From: Pseudomonadota bacterium | Lineage (GTDB): Bacteria > Myxococcota_A > UBA796 > SXON01 | Length of the DNA: 59,877 bases | Direction of reading: 5' to 3' | NCBI GenBank assembly: GCA_005778355.1 | Contig: SXON01000033.1 | Coordinates: 1 to 59,877 of the forward strand | Part shown: piece by piece, positions 1 to 9,176 of the stretch | Numbering within the stretch: the stretch's first letter is position 1 | How the letters are laid out: each line of letters opens with the position of its first letter | Notes under the pieces: generated by a model | What the model was told of the DNA's origin: nothing | The model's input: only the letters and a program-made list of their open reading frames with translations | Databases searched by the model: none | Position numbers and translations under genes: made by a program

Positions 1-32
1 ACCGTCACCTCCGCCGTCCACGCGAGGAAGGC

Positions 33-857
33 GTGATCCCCCCGGGGGTCGACCTGGAGCCCCACCTGGCGCTCAGGCGCGACCTCCGCCGCGCGCTCGG
101 CCGGGCCCGGCGCGCCGAGAGGCTGGCCCCCCGGGTCGATCTCCTCGCGATGATGCAGAACTGGACCGACCCGCCGAGAAACAAGCCGCCGGGACTCGAC
201 CCCGCCGCCCAGTTCCTTCACGACGCCTTCGACGCGGAGCTCGCGGCGGAAGCCAAACGGCGCGAGAAGCCGGCGGCCCGGGGGGACCTTCCGAGGGGCG
301 GGACGCCCGCTGGTCCCCCCGCCGTGGCTGACCTTCCAGATTGCGGTTGCTACAGTCCCAGCGATTTCGGGACCAGCTGTATGTGTGGGGCGACGGTGGT
401 TATCTGTGTCCCCACGCCGAGCGGATACTGCCTCTGCACCGGCGCCTGTTTCACCGGGAGCGACGGCGGGCCTTGCGACGAGCCTCCGTACACGTTCACA
501 TACCTGCACTACGCGTGCTCAGCATCGCCGGACGCTGCGGAGTCCAACGAGCAACTGCGGCAGTCAATGCTCGACCAGCTTCTGGAATCGCTAGGCGCCG
601 ATTCTTGGCAGGAGGACGTTCTCGATGGGCTTGCCGGACTTGCGGGGACGTTTGGCGAGGCGGTGGACCTGTACTCCTGCCTGGAGGAGTGGGAGTATCG
701 AGCTTGCATGAGCGCGGCGCGTCGGGGCGGCGACGACTGGATCGAGTGGTGCCGCGATGATTTCATTGCCGAGGAGTCCTGGACGGCGAGCTGTTATTCC
801 AAGGGAACTGAGATACTCGCAGAACGAGAGAACTTCTGCCGTCGCGTCAAGTGCTGA
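33..857 (+). CDS. Cys-rich hypothetical protein, possibly 5'-partial
   Basis: I do not recognise this protein. The first half is charged and Arg-rich. From about residue 100 there is a Cys-dense stretch (DCGCYSPSDFG, SCMCG, YCLCTGACF), then an acidic helical part, and the protein ends in Cys (RRVKC). The GTG start follows a GAGGAAG ribosome-binding-like sequence. However, the frame stays open to the left edge of the window, so the true start may lie outside it. No signal peptide is visible from this start, although the cysteine pattern suggests an extracytoplasmic, disulfide-bonded protein. Codon use is less GC-biased than in the flagellar or PDH genes, which hints at accessory origin. The end overlaps the next, doubtful ORF by 7 bases. 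Confidence 0.6.
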   Translation: MIPPGVDLEPHLALRRDLRRALGRARRAERLAPRVDLLAMMQNWTDPPRNKPPGLDPAAQFLHDAFDAELAAEAKRREKPAARGDLPRGGTPAGPPAVADLPDCGCYSPSDFGTSCMCGATVVICVPTPSGYCLCTGACFTGSDGGPCDEPPYTFTYLHYACSASPDAAESNEQLRQSMLDQLLESLGADSWQEDVLDGLAGLAGTFGEAVDLYSCLEEWEYRACMSAARRGGDDWIEWCRDDFIAEESWTASCYSKGTEILAERENFCRRVKC

Positions 858-2065
858 CGGCGCCGCTGCTGCTGCCGAGTGGACGGCTCTCCTCAGGTCT
901 GGTCGCACGATTCTTGCGCGCTGCAGCCCGGCCACCGCGAGCTAGCGCCGAGGGCTACGAGATTTCGGAGTTGAGGGACTCGACCGCGGCTGTCACCATG
1001 TGGAGTCCGCTGCCGCGTTCCGGCCACTCCCGGCACTTCGCCGCCATCGCGTCGCCGACCGGCAGAGTGTCCTCGTCCGCGTCGTTCGACGCGCTCGCAG
1101 CGCTGTGGGGGGCGGTGGATGGCGTGATGGCGACCGGGCTCTTCGACGGCGTGCCGACAGGTCCCCTGCCACCGAGCGGCCCGAACGGCCCGTCTGGAGT
1201 TTCACTACGAGCAACCGGCTCGTTGACCCGGGGGCGCGCCGGCACGGTGGAGATCCGCACCGCAGGGACCGCTGGTTGGCTCACTGAATGTGTGTTCCCG
1301 CCGGCGAGTCGAAGCGCCCTGCTTACCAACGAGAACCTCGCTGGCGCGCTCGTCGGTTTGAGTGTCGGCTTCGAGTTCGGAGCCGCCCCGCTGGATCGGC
1401 TAGTGGCGGGCCGGAGGAAACGCATCCTCGATCGCAGAAGGTGCCGTCCGGGAATCTGGCTACCCCCTCCTGCCTGGAACTGCCTCGGCAGAGCGCTAGC
1501 ACCCTGGCGCTCTGGCTTCGCGTCACGTGAGCGCCACATCGCCGCTTTGCGTTGCGAAGTGCGTTTCCGACGAGGGTGTTCAACGATCCGCGACCGAATT
1601 GCCCTCGTCGCACCGGTACCAGCGGCGGCGGGCGTGTGGAATTGCCAGGTCCACCTTGGCAGGCTCGGCACTCACGTGCTCGGCTCCCGCGAACCTCTTT
1701 CGGCGTTCATCTATGGATTGGAGGCCCTGTACATGCTGAGGCGGGGGGCCCGGTGGTGCACGCTCGCGAGCCGCCCAGGCACGTCCCCGGGCGAATTCGG
1801 GGCGGTACTTGGTGGGCTCGGCGGGGTGGCGGCCACGCCCGACCGGGCAGCGTGCCGGGTGTACGCGGCGCAGCCGGAGCGCGGAGGCTGGCGTTCGTCT
1901 GTCGAGGTCGAAGGCCGAGTCATTGCCTCATCGTTCAATGTGGACCCGCTGAACTCGCTGATCGACCTAGTTCCGCCCCTGCGGCGACTCCGCAACGTGC
2001 ACGCCGGGGTTTCAGAGGGCCGGACCTCGACATCAGAGACGGAAGTTCACTACAAGTTCCCATAG
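851..2065 (+). CDS. Doubtful hypothetical ORF in an otherwise gene-poor stretch
   Basis: This frame stays open for 404 codons where no other convincing gene exists on either strand. Two parts look protein-like: about residues 50-190 (for example AALWGAVDGVMATGLFDG) and about residues 255-330 (for example SAFIYGLEALYMLRRG). The Arg/Pro-rich middle between them looks like a chance translation. It could be one poorly conserved protein, two small genes joined by chance, or an eroded gene. The GTG at 851 overlaps the upstream gene; an ATG at 998 is an alternative start. The 3' end overlaps the last codons of the convergent MopE/LRR gene by 16 bases. No family is recognised. Confidence 0.33.
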   Translation: MLTAPLLLPSGRLSSGLVARFLRAAARPPRASAEGYEISELRDSTAAVTMWSPLPRSGHSRHFAAIASPTGRVSSSASFDALAALWGAVDGVMATGLFDGVPTGPLPPSGPNGPSGVSLRATGSLTRGRAGTVEIRTAGTAGWLTECVFPPASRSALLTNENLAGALVGLSVGFEFGAAPLDRLVAGRRKRILDRRRCRPGIWLPPPAWNCLGRALAPWRSGFASRERHIAALRCEVRFRRGCSTIRDRIALVAPVPAAAGVWNCQVHLGRLGTHVLGSREPLSAFIYGLEALYMLRRGARWCTLASRPGTSPGEFGAVLGGLGGVAATPDRAACRVYAAQPERGGWRSSVEVEGRVIASSFNVDPLNSLIDLVPPLRRLRNVHAGVSEGRTSTSETEVHYKFP

Positions 2066-5000
2066 ATCGACACCGTCCCCCCCACGGTGGGCGAGCCGTC
2101 GGCGAGGTCGTTGGCGTCCGCCGTGAGGAGCGAGACGTTGTCGGACACCTGGAGGTCGCCCCCCACCGACTCGAGGCCGTCCAGCGCGTCGATGTCCGCG
2201 AGCACGCGGTTGCCCACGATGTCCAGCTCGTCACCCACTGTCCGCAGGCCCTCGAGCCCATCAAGGCTCGTCATCGACAGGTTCCCCGCCCCATACGACC
2301 AGCTCACCTGGTAGCCGATCTCCAGGCTCTCCCCGACCTCTTCCAGCGCCGATAGCCCCGAGAGATCCACCAGCGCGTCGCAGTCCCCCACGCGTAGATC
2401 GCCGCCGACGCGCTGCAGTTGCGAGAGTGCCGACACGTCTACCAGCGAGGGCAAGTCGAAGAGCACCAGGTTGTGGGGGATCTCCTGCAAGGCGTCGAGT
2501 CCATCGAGCGAGGAGAGCACCGGCTGCCCAAAGACAAACACCGCGCTGCCCACGGTGAAGTTGCCCATCCCCGAGAAATCCTCGAGGCTCGCGTTGTACT
2601 CCACCCAGAGGTCGCGCCCGATGGACTGCAGTGCGCCGAGGCTGTCCGGTCGAACCAGCGCCGCGTTCGTGTCCAGGGTCAGGTCGCGACCCACGCTTGC
2701 TAGGCCGTCGAGCCCCTGGAGGCTCGCGAGGCGGGGATTGGCATAGAGCCGGAAGTCGGTGCCCACCGTCGCGAGCGAATCGAGCCCGGACAGGCTGGCG
2801 AGGTCGTCGTTATACTCGATGATCACGCTATCTCCCACGGTAGCGAGCGCGTCGAGTCCCGACAGGTCGACGAGACTATCCAGCTGGCTGATCCACAGGC
2901 CCCCGACCGAGGTCAGCGCGCCGAACCCCAGATCGGGCAGCCGTTCCAGCTTCTCCAGTGCCACGTCGCCATCCACTGACTGCAGGGCACCGAAGTCGAT
3001 CGCCGCGAGCACGTCGAGGTCGACGAGCGAGAAAGCGCCGCCCACCGAGACCAGCGCGGGGGCGGAGGCATCGGCGAGCGTACGATTGTCCTCCACCACG
3101 AACGCGCCCCCCACCGACTGGAGGGCGTCGACACCATCGAGCGTCAACAGGTCGTCGTTGTCGGCCACGGTGAGCGTGCCGTCGAGCGTGGAGGTGGCCC
3201 CCAGGAACGAGAGGTCCGGCAAGGCGGTGTTGCTCACGGTCACGTTGCCGGTGAACGCGGTGGCGGCCAGCCCGGGCGCCTGCGCCAGTGACGCCGCCCC
3301 GCTGAGCTCGAGATCCCCACAGCTCGCGAGGCTGTCGAAGCCCTCGATGCCCACGAGCGAGGTCGCCTCGGTAACAGACAATCCCTCGGCAATGCGCGTG
3401 AGCGCCGAGAATCCCGACACCAGCGTGGGACCGGTACCCACCAGTCGCAGCGTGCCGCCGATGGTCTCGAGCGACGCGAAGCCGTCCCAGTCCGGCAGGC
3501 GCGTGTTGTTCCAGATCGACAGGTCGCCGCCGACGCTCTCCAGCCCATCGAGCGCGGACAGGTCCCGCAGTCGCGTGTTGCCCGCGATCACCACGTTGCC
3601 TTCCACCTCGCGGAGGTCTTCCAGCCCGGACAAGTCGGCCAGCTCCGTGCCCGACACCCACACCGCCCCGACCGTCTCGGGGAGTGTCCACCCACCGCAG
3701 GCCCCATCCGGCAGCTCCACGAGACCGAGCGTGCCGGGAATCTCCAGGGGGCCGTCGACGGTGAAGCTGCCGGAGTTCCACGCCACCCGCTCGAACCAGT
3801 AGCCGCCGCCCATGGCCACGAGCTGGGGGGTTTCCACCGAGGCGAGTTCGGGCAGGGACTCCAGCCACACGCCCACCCCGAGCGTCTCGACCGGGAGCGA
3901 CACGTTCACCAGCGGCAGGTCGTAGAGCACCACGCCGCCCCCGACCTCGCGGAGCCGAGGTGCCCCGCCAAGGTCGCTCACCTCCGAGTGCGCCACCCAG
4001 AAGTCCCCGCCGACAAACGCGAGACGCTCGAGGCCCTCCATCGACTGGATGCTGCTGGCGTCGAGCCAGCCAAGCTCCGCGTCGTCGCCGCCAAACATGG
4101 CCGCGTCGCCCACGCGGGTGAGCTGTTCCAGCCCCCGGAGGTCGCGCCCGGTAAGGCCCGACACGCGCAGGCTGCCGCTCACCGCGCGCAGGCAGCCCAG
4201 GCCGCGCAGGCTCCCAAGGCCGTCCAGATCGAGCGTGCCCTCCACCGAGGCGTAGGTGGCGCAGAAGCTATCGACGGCCGCCTCGGAATCGAGGGCCAGG
4301 TCGCCCACGTACTCGTCGACGAGACCGTCACAATCGTCATCGTCGCCGTCGAGCAACTCGGTGGCGCTCGGCGACTCGGCCGCATCGGCGTCGTTGCAGT
4401 CATCACAGGCCGCCGCGCCGTCGCCGTCGTGGTCGGTGCTGCCCACGAGCCCGTCGCAGTTCTTGTCGGCCGTGTCGTCGCAGGACTCCTCGGCCAGCGG
4501 GTTAACGGCGGCGTCGTTGTCGTCGCAGTCGGTGTCGTTGGCCACGTAGCCGTCGGGCGCGCACGTGGCGCTGGTCCACACCGAGGCGTCGCCTGCGCCG
4601 TCTTTGTCGGCGTCGGCGTACCAGTCGGCCGTGGTCGTCAAGTCCGGATCGGCGGCGTTGGCGAGGCCGTCACAGTCGTCGTCCACGTTGCCGAAGTCGC
4701 ACCGCTCGGTGGCGCCGGGGTTGATGCCACCGTCGGCGTCGTCGCAGTCGGTGTCGTCGGCCACGTGGCCGGCCGGGGCGTCGCAGGCAATGTTGAACGC
4801 CGAGGCGTCGCCGTAGCCATCGCCATCGGTGTCCGCATACCAGGGCGACTCGCCGCTGGCGCCGGACTCGTCGATCTCGTCGTCGCAGTCATCATCGATG
4901 TCGTTGCAGCTCTCCGTGGCCCCCGGCGACACGCCGGCGTCGGTGTCGTCGCAGTCGGTCCGGTTGGGCGAGTAGCCCGCGGGCACGTCGCAGGCGGCCA

Positions 5001-5922
5001 CCCTGCCGGCGCGCGTACCGTAGCCGTCGCCGTCCACGTCGAGGTACCAGGTGGTCTCGCCGCTGGCGCCGGACTCGTCGATGCTACCATTGCAGTCGTT
5101 GTCCACGCCGTCGCAGGTCTCCGTGCCGCCGGGAAGGACGGCGGCATCGGTATCGTCACAGTCCGATGCGTCCGCAATCCACGACTCGCTCGCCGCGCAG
5201 GCCAGGGTGGTGACGAGCGGGTCGCCGAAGCCGTCGCGATCACTGTCCGCGTAGTACACCGTCGGTCCGAGCACGGTGGCGTCGAAGTCGTCGCAGTCGG
5301 TGTCGTCGGCCACGTGCCCCGGAGGCGCGGCGCACTCCACCACGCTGTCGTCGGCGTTGCCGAGGCCATCGCCGTCGCCGTCGCGATACCAGGTGGTGGC
5401 GTCGACCGCCGAGGCGCCGTCGGTGGCGCCGTCGCAGTCATTGTCGACCAGGTCGCACAGCTCCGTGGCGCCGTGGTTCACCGCCGCATCATCGTCGTCG
5501 CAGTCGGTGGGCGTCGCCGCGTAGCCGGTCGGGGCGTCGCCGCAGGCGAGCGTGGTCTGCCCGCCATCGCCGTGCCCGTCGCCGTCGAGGTCGGCGTAGA
5601 ACAAGGTCGCGTCGGCTGCCTCCTCGTCGACCTCCCCGTCGCAGTCGTCGTCGACCTCGTCGCAGAACTCGGTGGCCCCGGGGTAGCGCGTGGGGTCGGC
5701 ATCGTCGCAGTCATCGCCGTTGTCGACGCCCGGCGCGTTGCAGGCGGTCGACACCGTCGTCGGGTCGCCAAAGCCGTCGCCGTCGACATCGAGGTAGCGG
5801 GCAGGCCCCTCGCAGCGGGCGGTGTCGCCGGTGTCGGTGTCGTCGACCTCGGGGACCCCTGTCGGCGGGGACTTGCCCTCCGGCGCCTCGGGACAGGCAA
5901 GCAGCGCCAGCATCAGGAGCAT
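2050..5922 (-). CDS. Putative surface lipoprotein: MopE metal-binding repeats plus leucine-rich repeats
   Basis: A 1290-residue protein that begins MLLMLALLAC, a very short lipobox-type signal. An in-frame stop 11 codons upstream excludes a longer N-terminus. Residues to about 540 carry eight units of the MopE type (DCDD.DA...PGATE.CD..DDDCDG..DE), rich in Asp and Cys; such units are predicted to bind divalent metal or copper. From about 560 to the end, repeats of the type SLDGLEGLRTVGDELDI recur dozens of times. They resemble leucine-rich or receptor-L-domain beta-helical repeats. The likely role is a surface-exposed, calcium- or metal-stabilised adhesion or recognition protein; this is inference. 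It is the last gene of a minus-strand run after the subtilase and a small lipoprotein. Confidence 0.85.
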   Translation of the reverse strand: MLLMLALLACPEAPEGKSPPTGVPEVDDTDTGDTARCEGPARYLDVDGDGFGDPTTVSTACNAPGVDNGDDCDDADPTRYPGATEFCDEVDDDCDGEVDEEAADATLFYADLDGDGHGDGGQTTLACGDAPTGYAATPTDCDDDDAAVNHGATELCDLVDNDCDGATDGASAVDATTWYRDGDGDGLGNADDSVVECAAPPGHVADDTDCDDFDATVLGPTVYYADSDRDGFGDPLVTTLACAASESWIADASDCDDTDAAVLPGGTETCDGVDNDCNGSIDESGASGETTWYLDVDGDGYGTRAGRVAACDVPAGYSPNRTDCDDTDAGVSPGATESCNDIDDDCDDEIDESGASGESPWYADTDGDGYGDASAFNIACDAPAGHVADDTDCDDADGGINPGATERCDFGNVDDDCDGLANAADPDLTTTADWYADADKDGAGDASVWTSATCAPDGYVANDTDCDDNDAAVNPLAEESCDDTADKNCDGLVGSTDHDGDGAAACDDCNDADAAESPSATELLDGDDDDCDGLVDEYVGDLALDSEAAVDSFCATYASVEGTLDLDGLGSLRGLGCLRAVSGSLRVSGLTGRDLRGLEQLTRVGDAAMFGGDDAELGWLDASSIQSMEGLERLAFVGGDFWVAHSEVSDLGGAPRLREVGGGVVLYDLPLVNVSLPVETLGVGVWLESLPELASVETPQLVAMGGGYWFERVAWNSGSFTVDGPLEIPGTLGLVELPDGACGGWTLPETVGAVWVSGTELADLSGLEDLREVEGNVVIAGNTRLRDLSALDGLESVGGDLSIWNNTRLPDWDGFASLETIGGTLRLVGTGPTLVSGFSALTRIAEGLSVTEATSLVGIEGFDSLASCGDLELSGAASLAQAPGLAATAFTGNVTVSNTALPDLSFLGATSTLDGTLTVADNDDLLTLDGVDALQSVGGAFVVEDNRTLADASAPALVSVGGAFSLVDLDVLAAIDFGALQSVDGDVALEKLERLPDLGFGALTSVGGLWISQLDSLVDLSGLDALATVGDSVIIEYNDDLASLSGLDSLATVGTDFRLYANPRLASLQGLDGLASVGRDLTLDTNAALVRPDSLGALQSIGRDLWVEYNASLEDFSGMGNFTVGSAVFVFGQPVLSSLDGLDALQEIPHNLVLFDLPSLVDVSALSQLQRVGGDLRVGDCDALVDLSGLSALEEVGESLEIGYQVSWSYGAGNLSMTSLDGLEGLRTVGDELDIVGNRVLADIDALDGLESVGGDLQVSDNVSLLTADANDLADGSPTVGGTVSIYGNL

Positions 5923-5955
5923 GGCCGTACCGTAGCCTGTGCGCGCGAGGGGTGG

Positions 5956-6801
5956 CTACCAGTCGGGCGACTGCCAGATCGGGTCTTCGCAGTTGACGCG
6001 GCGGACGATCTCGATGGTGTACTTCGCGGTGCCGACGGTGGGCTGCATGGAATACTCTATCTGGAGGAGTCGGTGGTCGTAGGTGTTGTCCTCGCCAAAG
6101 TCGGCCTTGGTGTCGATGCGGCAGGTGCGGTACGTCCACAGGTCTTCGGTGGCGTGAGAGCCGACGGCGAAGGGGATGCTCCAGTCGTAACCGCCGTCAG
6201 ACGCGACCCGGCGGTAAACCTCGAGAACACGCGCGATGTCGAAGAACGAGGGCCGATCCGCAGGCACGGCGGCGTAGGTCCAGAGGGGATCGATGGTGCG
6301 CACGCCGGACTCCGCCTCGAAGAGTTGGCCGACGTCCGACATCTGCGTGAAGACGCTACAGCGAGGGACGCGAAACACACTCCAGGAAACTTCGGTCCGG
6401 CCGAAGATCAGGTCGATCCAACGTGTATCCGATGAGTCCGTCGAGTCGTAGTACTCGGCGGACCCCGGCCAGATTCTCGTGAAGACGGCGTTGGCGTCCG
6501 CCTCCGTGTCGGCGCACCACGCACCACCGTCTTCGACCTCGGCGGCGGAGAACCACACGACCGGAGGATCATCGAAGCGGGATAGCCAGTCAGGCGACAT
6601 CGGACTCCCCTCGACCCACTCGGTGTAGTACCGGCTCGCCCAACCCGCACAGAACGCCTCGTCGGTGATGCTCGCAGCGCACTCGGGCAGACCGTCGTCG
6701 TCGAAAGCTACGCTGGCGTACGGCATCTCGCCGACCGCCGATTCTGTGCCGGAGGGGTCGCTCAAGCAGGCGAGAAGCAATCCCGGCAGAGAAACGCTCA
6801 T
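5956..6801 (-). CDS. Putative lipoprotein of unknown function, coupled to subtilase
   Basis: Starting at the ATG at 6801 gives 281 residues beginning MSVSLPGLLLACLSDPSG, a lipoprotein signal with Cys at residue 12. The ATG overlaps the stop codon of the upstream subtilase (ATGA), so translation is probably coupled; this decided the start over longer open frames. The mature part has scattered cysteines and many aromatic residues (ITDEAFCAGWASRYY, WCADTEAD, RCSVF, TCRID, NCED). No catalytic motif or family is recognised. Codon use is relatively relaxed, as in other accessory genes here. It could be a partner, inhibitor or anchor of the protease, but that rests only on the coupling. Confidence 0.75.
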   Translation of the reverse strand: MSVSLPGLLLACLSDPSGTESAVGEMPYASVAFDDDGLPECAASITDEAFCAGWASRYYTEWVEGSPMSPDWLSRFDDPPVVWFSAAEVEDGGAWCADTEADANAVFTRIWPGSAEYYDSTDSSDTRWIDLIFGRTEVSWSVFRVPRCSVFTQMSDVGQLFEAESGVRTIDPLWTYAAVPADRPSFFDIARVLEVYRRVASDGGYDWSIPFAVGSHATEDLWTYRTCRIDTKADFGEDNTYDHRLLQIEYSMQPTVGTAKYTIEIVRRVNCEDPIWQSPDW

Positions 6802-9095
6802 GGGCACTCCAGGATTGCCCCCACCGCGTCGAGGTATCGCCCGCCATCGACCGCCGCGCTGATGTCCTCCGCAGGGCTGGTGTTCGCCCCATTCAGCAGG
6901 GCGTCGGCGAGGTCGGCGCCCGTCGCCATGCTTGAGGGGCAGCGCGCATACACCAGTCCGGCAACGCCACCCACTACGGCGACTGCCGCAGACGTGGCGC
7001 CGGTCCAGTCCCGGAGATCTGGATTCCACTTGGCGAATGCGTTGCTGCTGTTGGCGGTCCCGATTGAGGGCATCCCTGCGAGCGGCAGGTCGGTCCCGGT
7101 CGTCGCGTCGAAATCCTTGTACAGGTATCCCGGCGCGCCGAGTTCCATGCTCCCCGTGCCATGGCTCGAGGCGTGCTCGGCGGTCCCGGTGTAGGCGGTG
7201 TCGTTCCACCGGCCTGTCATCACGCCCGTCGCAGCGGTGTAGTCAATCCCCGTGGCCATCACATTGATGGTATTCGTCGCCTGGTTGTCGGCCGGCAGGC
7301 AGTAAACCCCGGCGTCGTCGCAATCCAGGCCCCGGTTCCCCGCAGGCGTCACGAAGAGAACATCGGGGAAGCTCTCGAACTCGCTCGTAATCTTCTCGAC
7401 CATCGCCTCCTCCTCGGTCTCGCTCACCTCGTACGCGCCCGCGAACTCCATCACAATCACGTTCGCGCCATTCTGGTAGAGGTAGTCGATCGCGGCGAGG
7501 TATGCGGCAAGATCGTAGGCGCCGCACTCCCCCTCGTTGGTGAGGCGGGCCTCCAAGATCCGGACCCCCTCCATGACCCCTGCGCCGTTGCTGGCGTTGT
7601 CCCACTCCATCGCCACCAGCCCTGCCGTCTGCGTGCCGTGGCTGGCCCCGTCGACGGGGTAGGGGTCGTTGTCGAGGTCTGTCGCGCCCTCGTCGATCTC
7701 GCATAGCCCGGTGTCCTTGTTCTCGGTCGTCCGCAGGGTCACCCGCGCCCCGATGATGTCGTCCACCACGCCGTTGCCATCATCGTCGGCACCGTCTACG
7801 AAGGCCTCCAGCAGGTCACCCCCCTGGTAGAGGCCATCGTCAAAGGGTACGGACGCCTCGTCGTAGAGTGAGGCGTCGAGCGTGATTCCCGTCGCCGACT
7901 GGAGGTCGGCGAGAGCAGAGGCCAGCGCAGAGGCGCTCGACGGGTGGTTGAGGTCGTTGAGGGTGAAGACGCCGTCGCTGTCGAGGTCGAACACGTCGAC
8001 GAAGCTGCTCGTGCCGATGTCGGGCAACTCCCCCTCGTTCACCCACAAGTTGTTCACCAGGTCGGGGTGGTTGTAGTCGATGCCGGTATCGACGAAGCCC
8101 ACGATCACCTCTCGGCTGCCCTCCGCCGCGTAGAGGTCCCACGCGTCTTCCACGCCGATGTCGGCGAGGTAGGCGGCCTCGTCGTCGGCATACCACTGGT
8201 CATCGTGCAACGTGGGGTCGTGCCCCGCCGGCCGAAGCAGGGGGTCGAGGGTGGCGTAGGCCACCAGTGGCGAGGCGCGGTACTGCACGAGCTTCGCGAG
8301 GATGCCACCCCAGTCTGTCCCCGTGAACTCGAGTACACGCAGGCCGGTCTGTCGCGACATGACCTCCCGTGCGCCCGTGGTCAGCTCCCAGGCCTGCACC
8401 TCGGCGGCGGTGGCCTCCGGGTCGAAACGCACGAGGAGGCGCCGCTCGTGGAACTCGAAGCGCGCCGGCTGGGCCACGAGCCTAGCGTCGAGCTCAGTAT
8501 CGACGGCCACGGCCGAGGCACCGACATCGACGTCGGACTCGGCTTCCGTGTCGAGCACGAGTTCGAGACCCGTGCGCCCGCCGGGCGTGATGACGGGAAG
8601 GCCCCCCTGCGGCACGAACCGGACGACCCCGGAGCTGGCGGCTGCCTGCACCGTGGGTCCGAAGAGGATGGGAAAGTTACCGCCCGGCGCCTCCGCCAGC
8701 CCGGCGCTGACGCCCACGCGCACGTCTTGCACCTCGCCCGGGGGAAGCCAGTACTGACCGGCAAACCTCTGAAAGTCCGCAGTGACCGCGTAGAACCACA
8801 CCGGCACGGGCCCCGTGGCCACGGTGAAGTACTCGGGCGCCTGCAGCTGCCCGTTGACCAGCCGCCGGTGCTTCACCTCCACCTCGTCGATGAACACTCG
8901 CAGCTTCCTCGCGCCGGAAAATACCCCCGAGGCCGGGTGCTCGAGCTTCAAGTCGAGGACCAGGAGCCCGTCGGTGGGCGGATCGGGCACGATCGAGGGC
9001 TCCTCCTGGATGCAGCCAGCGGCGAACACGACCGTCGCAAACAGGCCTCGTCGCGAGCGCTGGGTGCTGGGTGCTGGGTGAAAGTACGTCATCAC
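6798..9095 (-). CDS. Subtilisin-like (S8) serine protease, putative lipoprotein
   Basis: A 765-residue protein with a lipobox-like N-terminus (TVVFAAGC, Cys28), a beta-rich region, and a pro-region at about 220-285 before the catalytic domain. Catalytic Asp336 lies in VGFVDTGIDYNHPDL, His486 in DGASHGTQTAG, oxyanion Asn587 in VTPAGNRG, and Ser702 in GATSAAVAVVGG. The serine motif departs from the usual GTSMAAPHVAG. Between Asp and His there is a long insert with EF-hand-like acidic loops (DLDSDGVFTLND, DDDGNGVVDD), probably calcium sites. The first codon is GTG, directly followed by ATG. It is predicted to act outside the inner membrane on proteins or peptides. The stop is coupled (ATGA) to the next lipoprotein. 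Confidence 0.9.
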   Translation of the reverse strand: MMTYFHPAPSTQRSRRGLFATVVFAAGCIQEEPSIVPDPPTDGLLVLDLKLEHPASGVFSGARKLRVFIDEVEVKHRRLVNGQLQAPEYFTVATGPVPVWFYAVTADFQRFAGQYWLPPGEVQDVRVGVSAGLAEAPGGNFPILFGPTVQAAASSGVVRFVPQGGLPVITPGGRTGLELVLDTEAESDVDVGASAVAVDTELDARLVAQPARFEFHERRLLVRFDPEATAAEVQAWELTTGAREVMSRQTGLRVLEFTGTDWGGILAKLVQYRASPLVAYATLDPLLRPAGHDPTLHDDQWYADDEAAYLADIGVEDAWDLYAAEGSREVIVGFVDTGIDYNHPDLVNNLWVNEGELPDIGTSSFVDVFDLDSDGVFTLNDLNHPSSASALASALADLQSATGITLDASLYDEASVPFDDGLYQGGDLLEAFVDGADDDGNGVVDDIIGARVTLRTTENKDTGLCEIDEGATDLDNDPYPVDGASHGTQTAGLVAMEWDNASNGAGVMEGVRILEARLTNEGECGAYDLAAYLAAIDYLYQNGANVIVMEFAGAYEVSETEEEAMVEKITSEFESFPDVLFVTPAGNRGLDCDDAGVYCLPADNQATNTINVMATGIDYTAATGVMTGRWNDTAYTGTAEHASSHGTGSMELGAPGYLYKDFDATTGTDLPLAGMPSIGTANSSNAFAKWNPDLRDWTGATSAAVAVVGGVAGLVYARCPSSMATGADLADALLNGANTSPAEDISAAVDGGRYLDAVGAILECP

Positions 9096-9176
9096 GCCCT
9101 CGGCTCGCCAGTAATCTACACCACGGAGTGCTCGCGCGCTACCCTCCTCGCGCGGCCGCGCGCTCGCGACGAGTGC

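Noticed and set aside
3988..6435. Open frame of about 815 codons antisense to the MopE/LRR gene
   Set aside because: Val/Gly/Arg-repetitive product is the mirror of the Asp-rich repeats on the other strand; the minus-strand reading has signal and family repeats.
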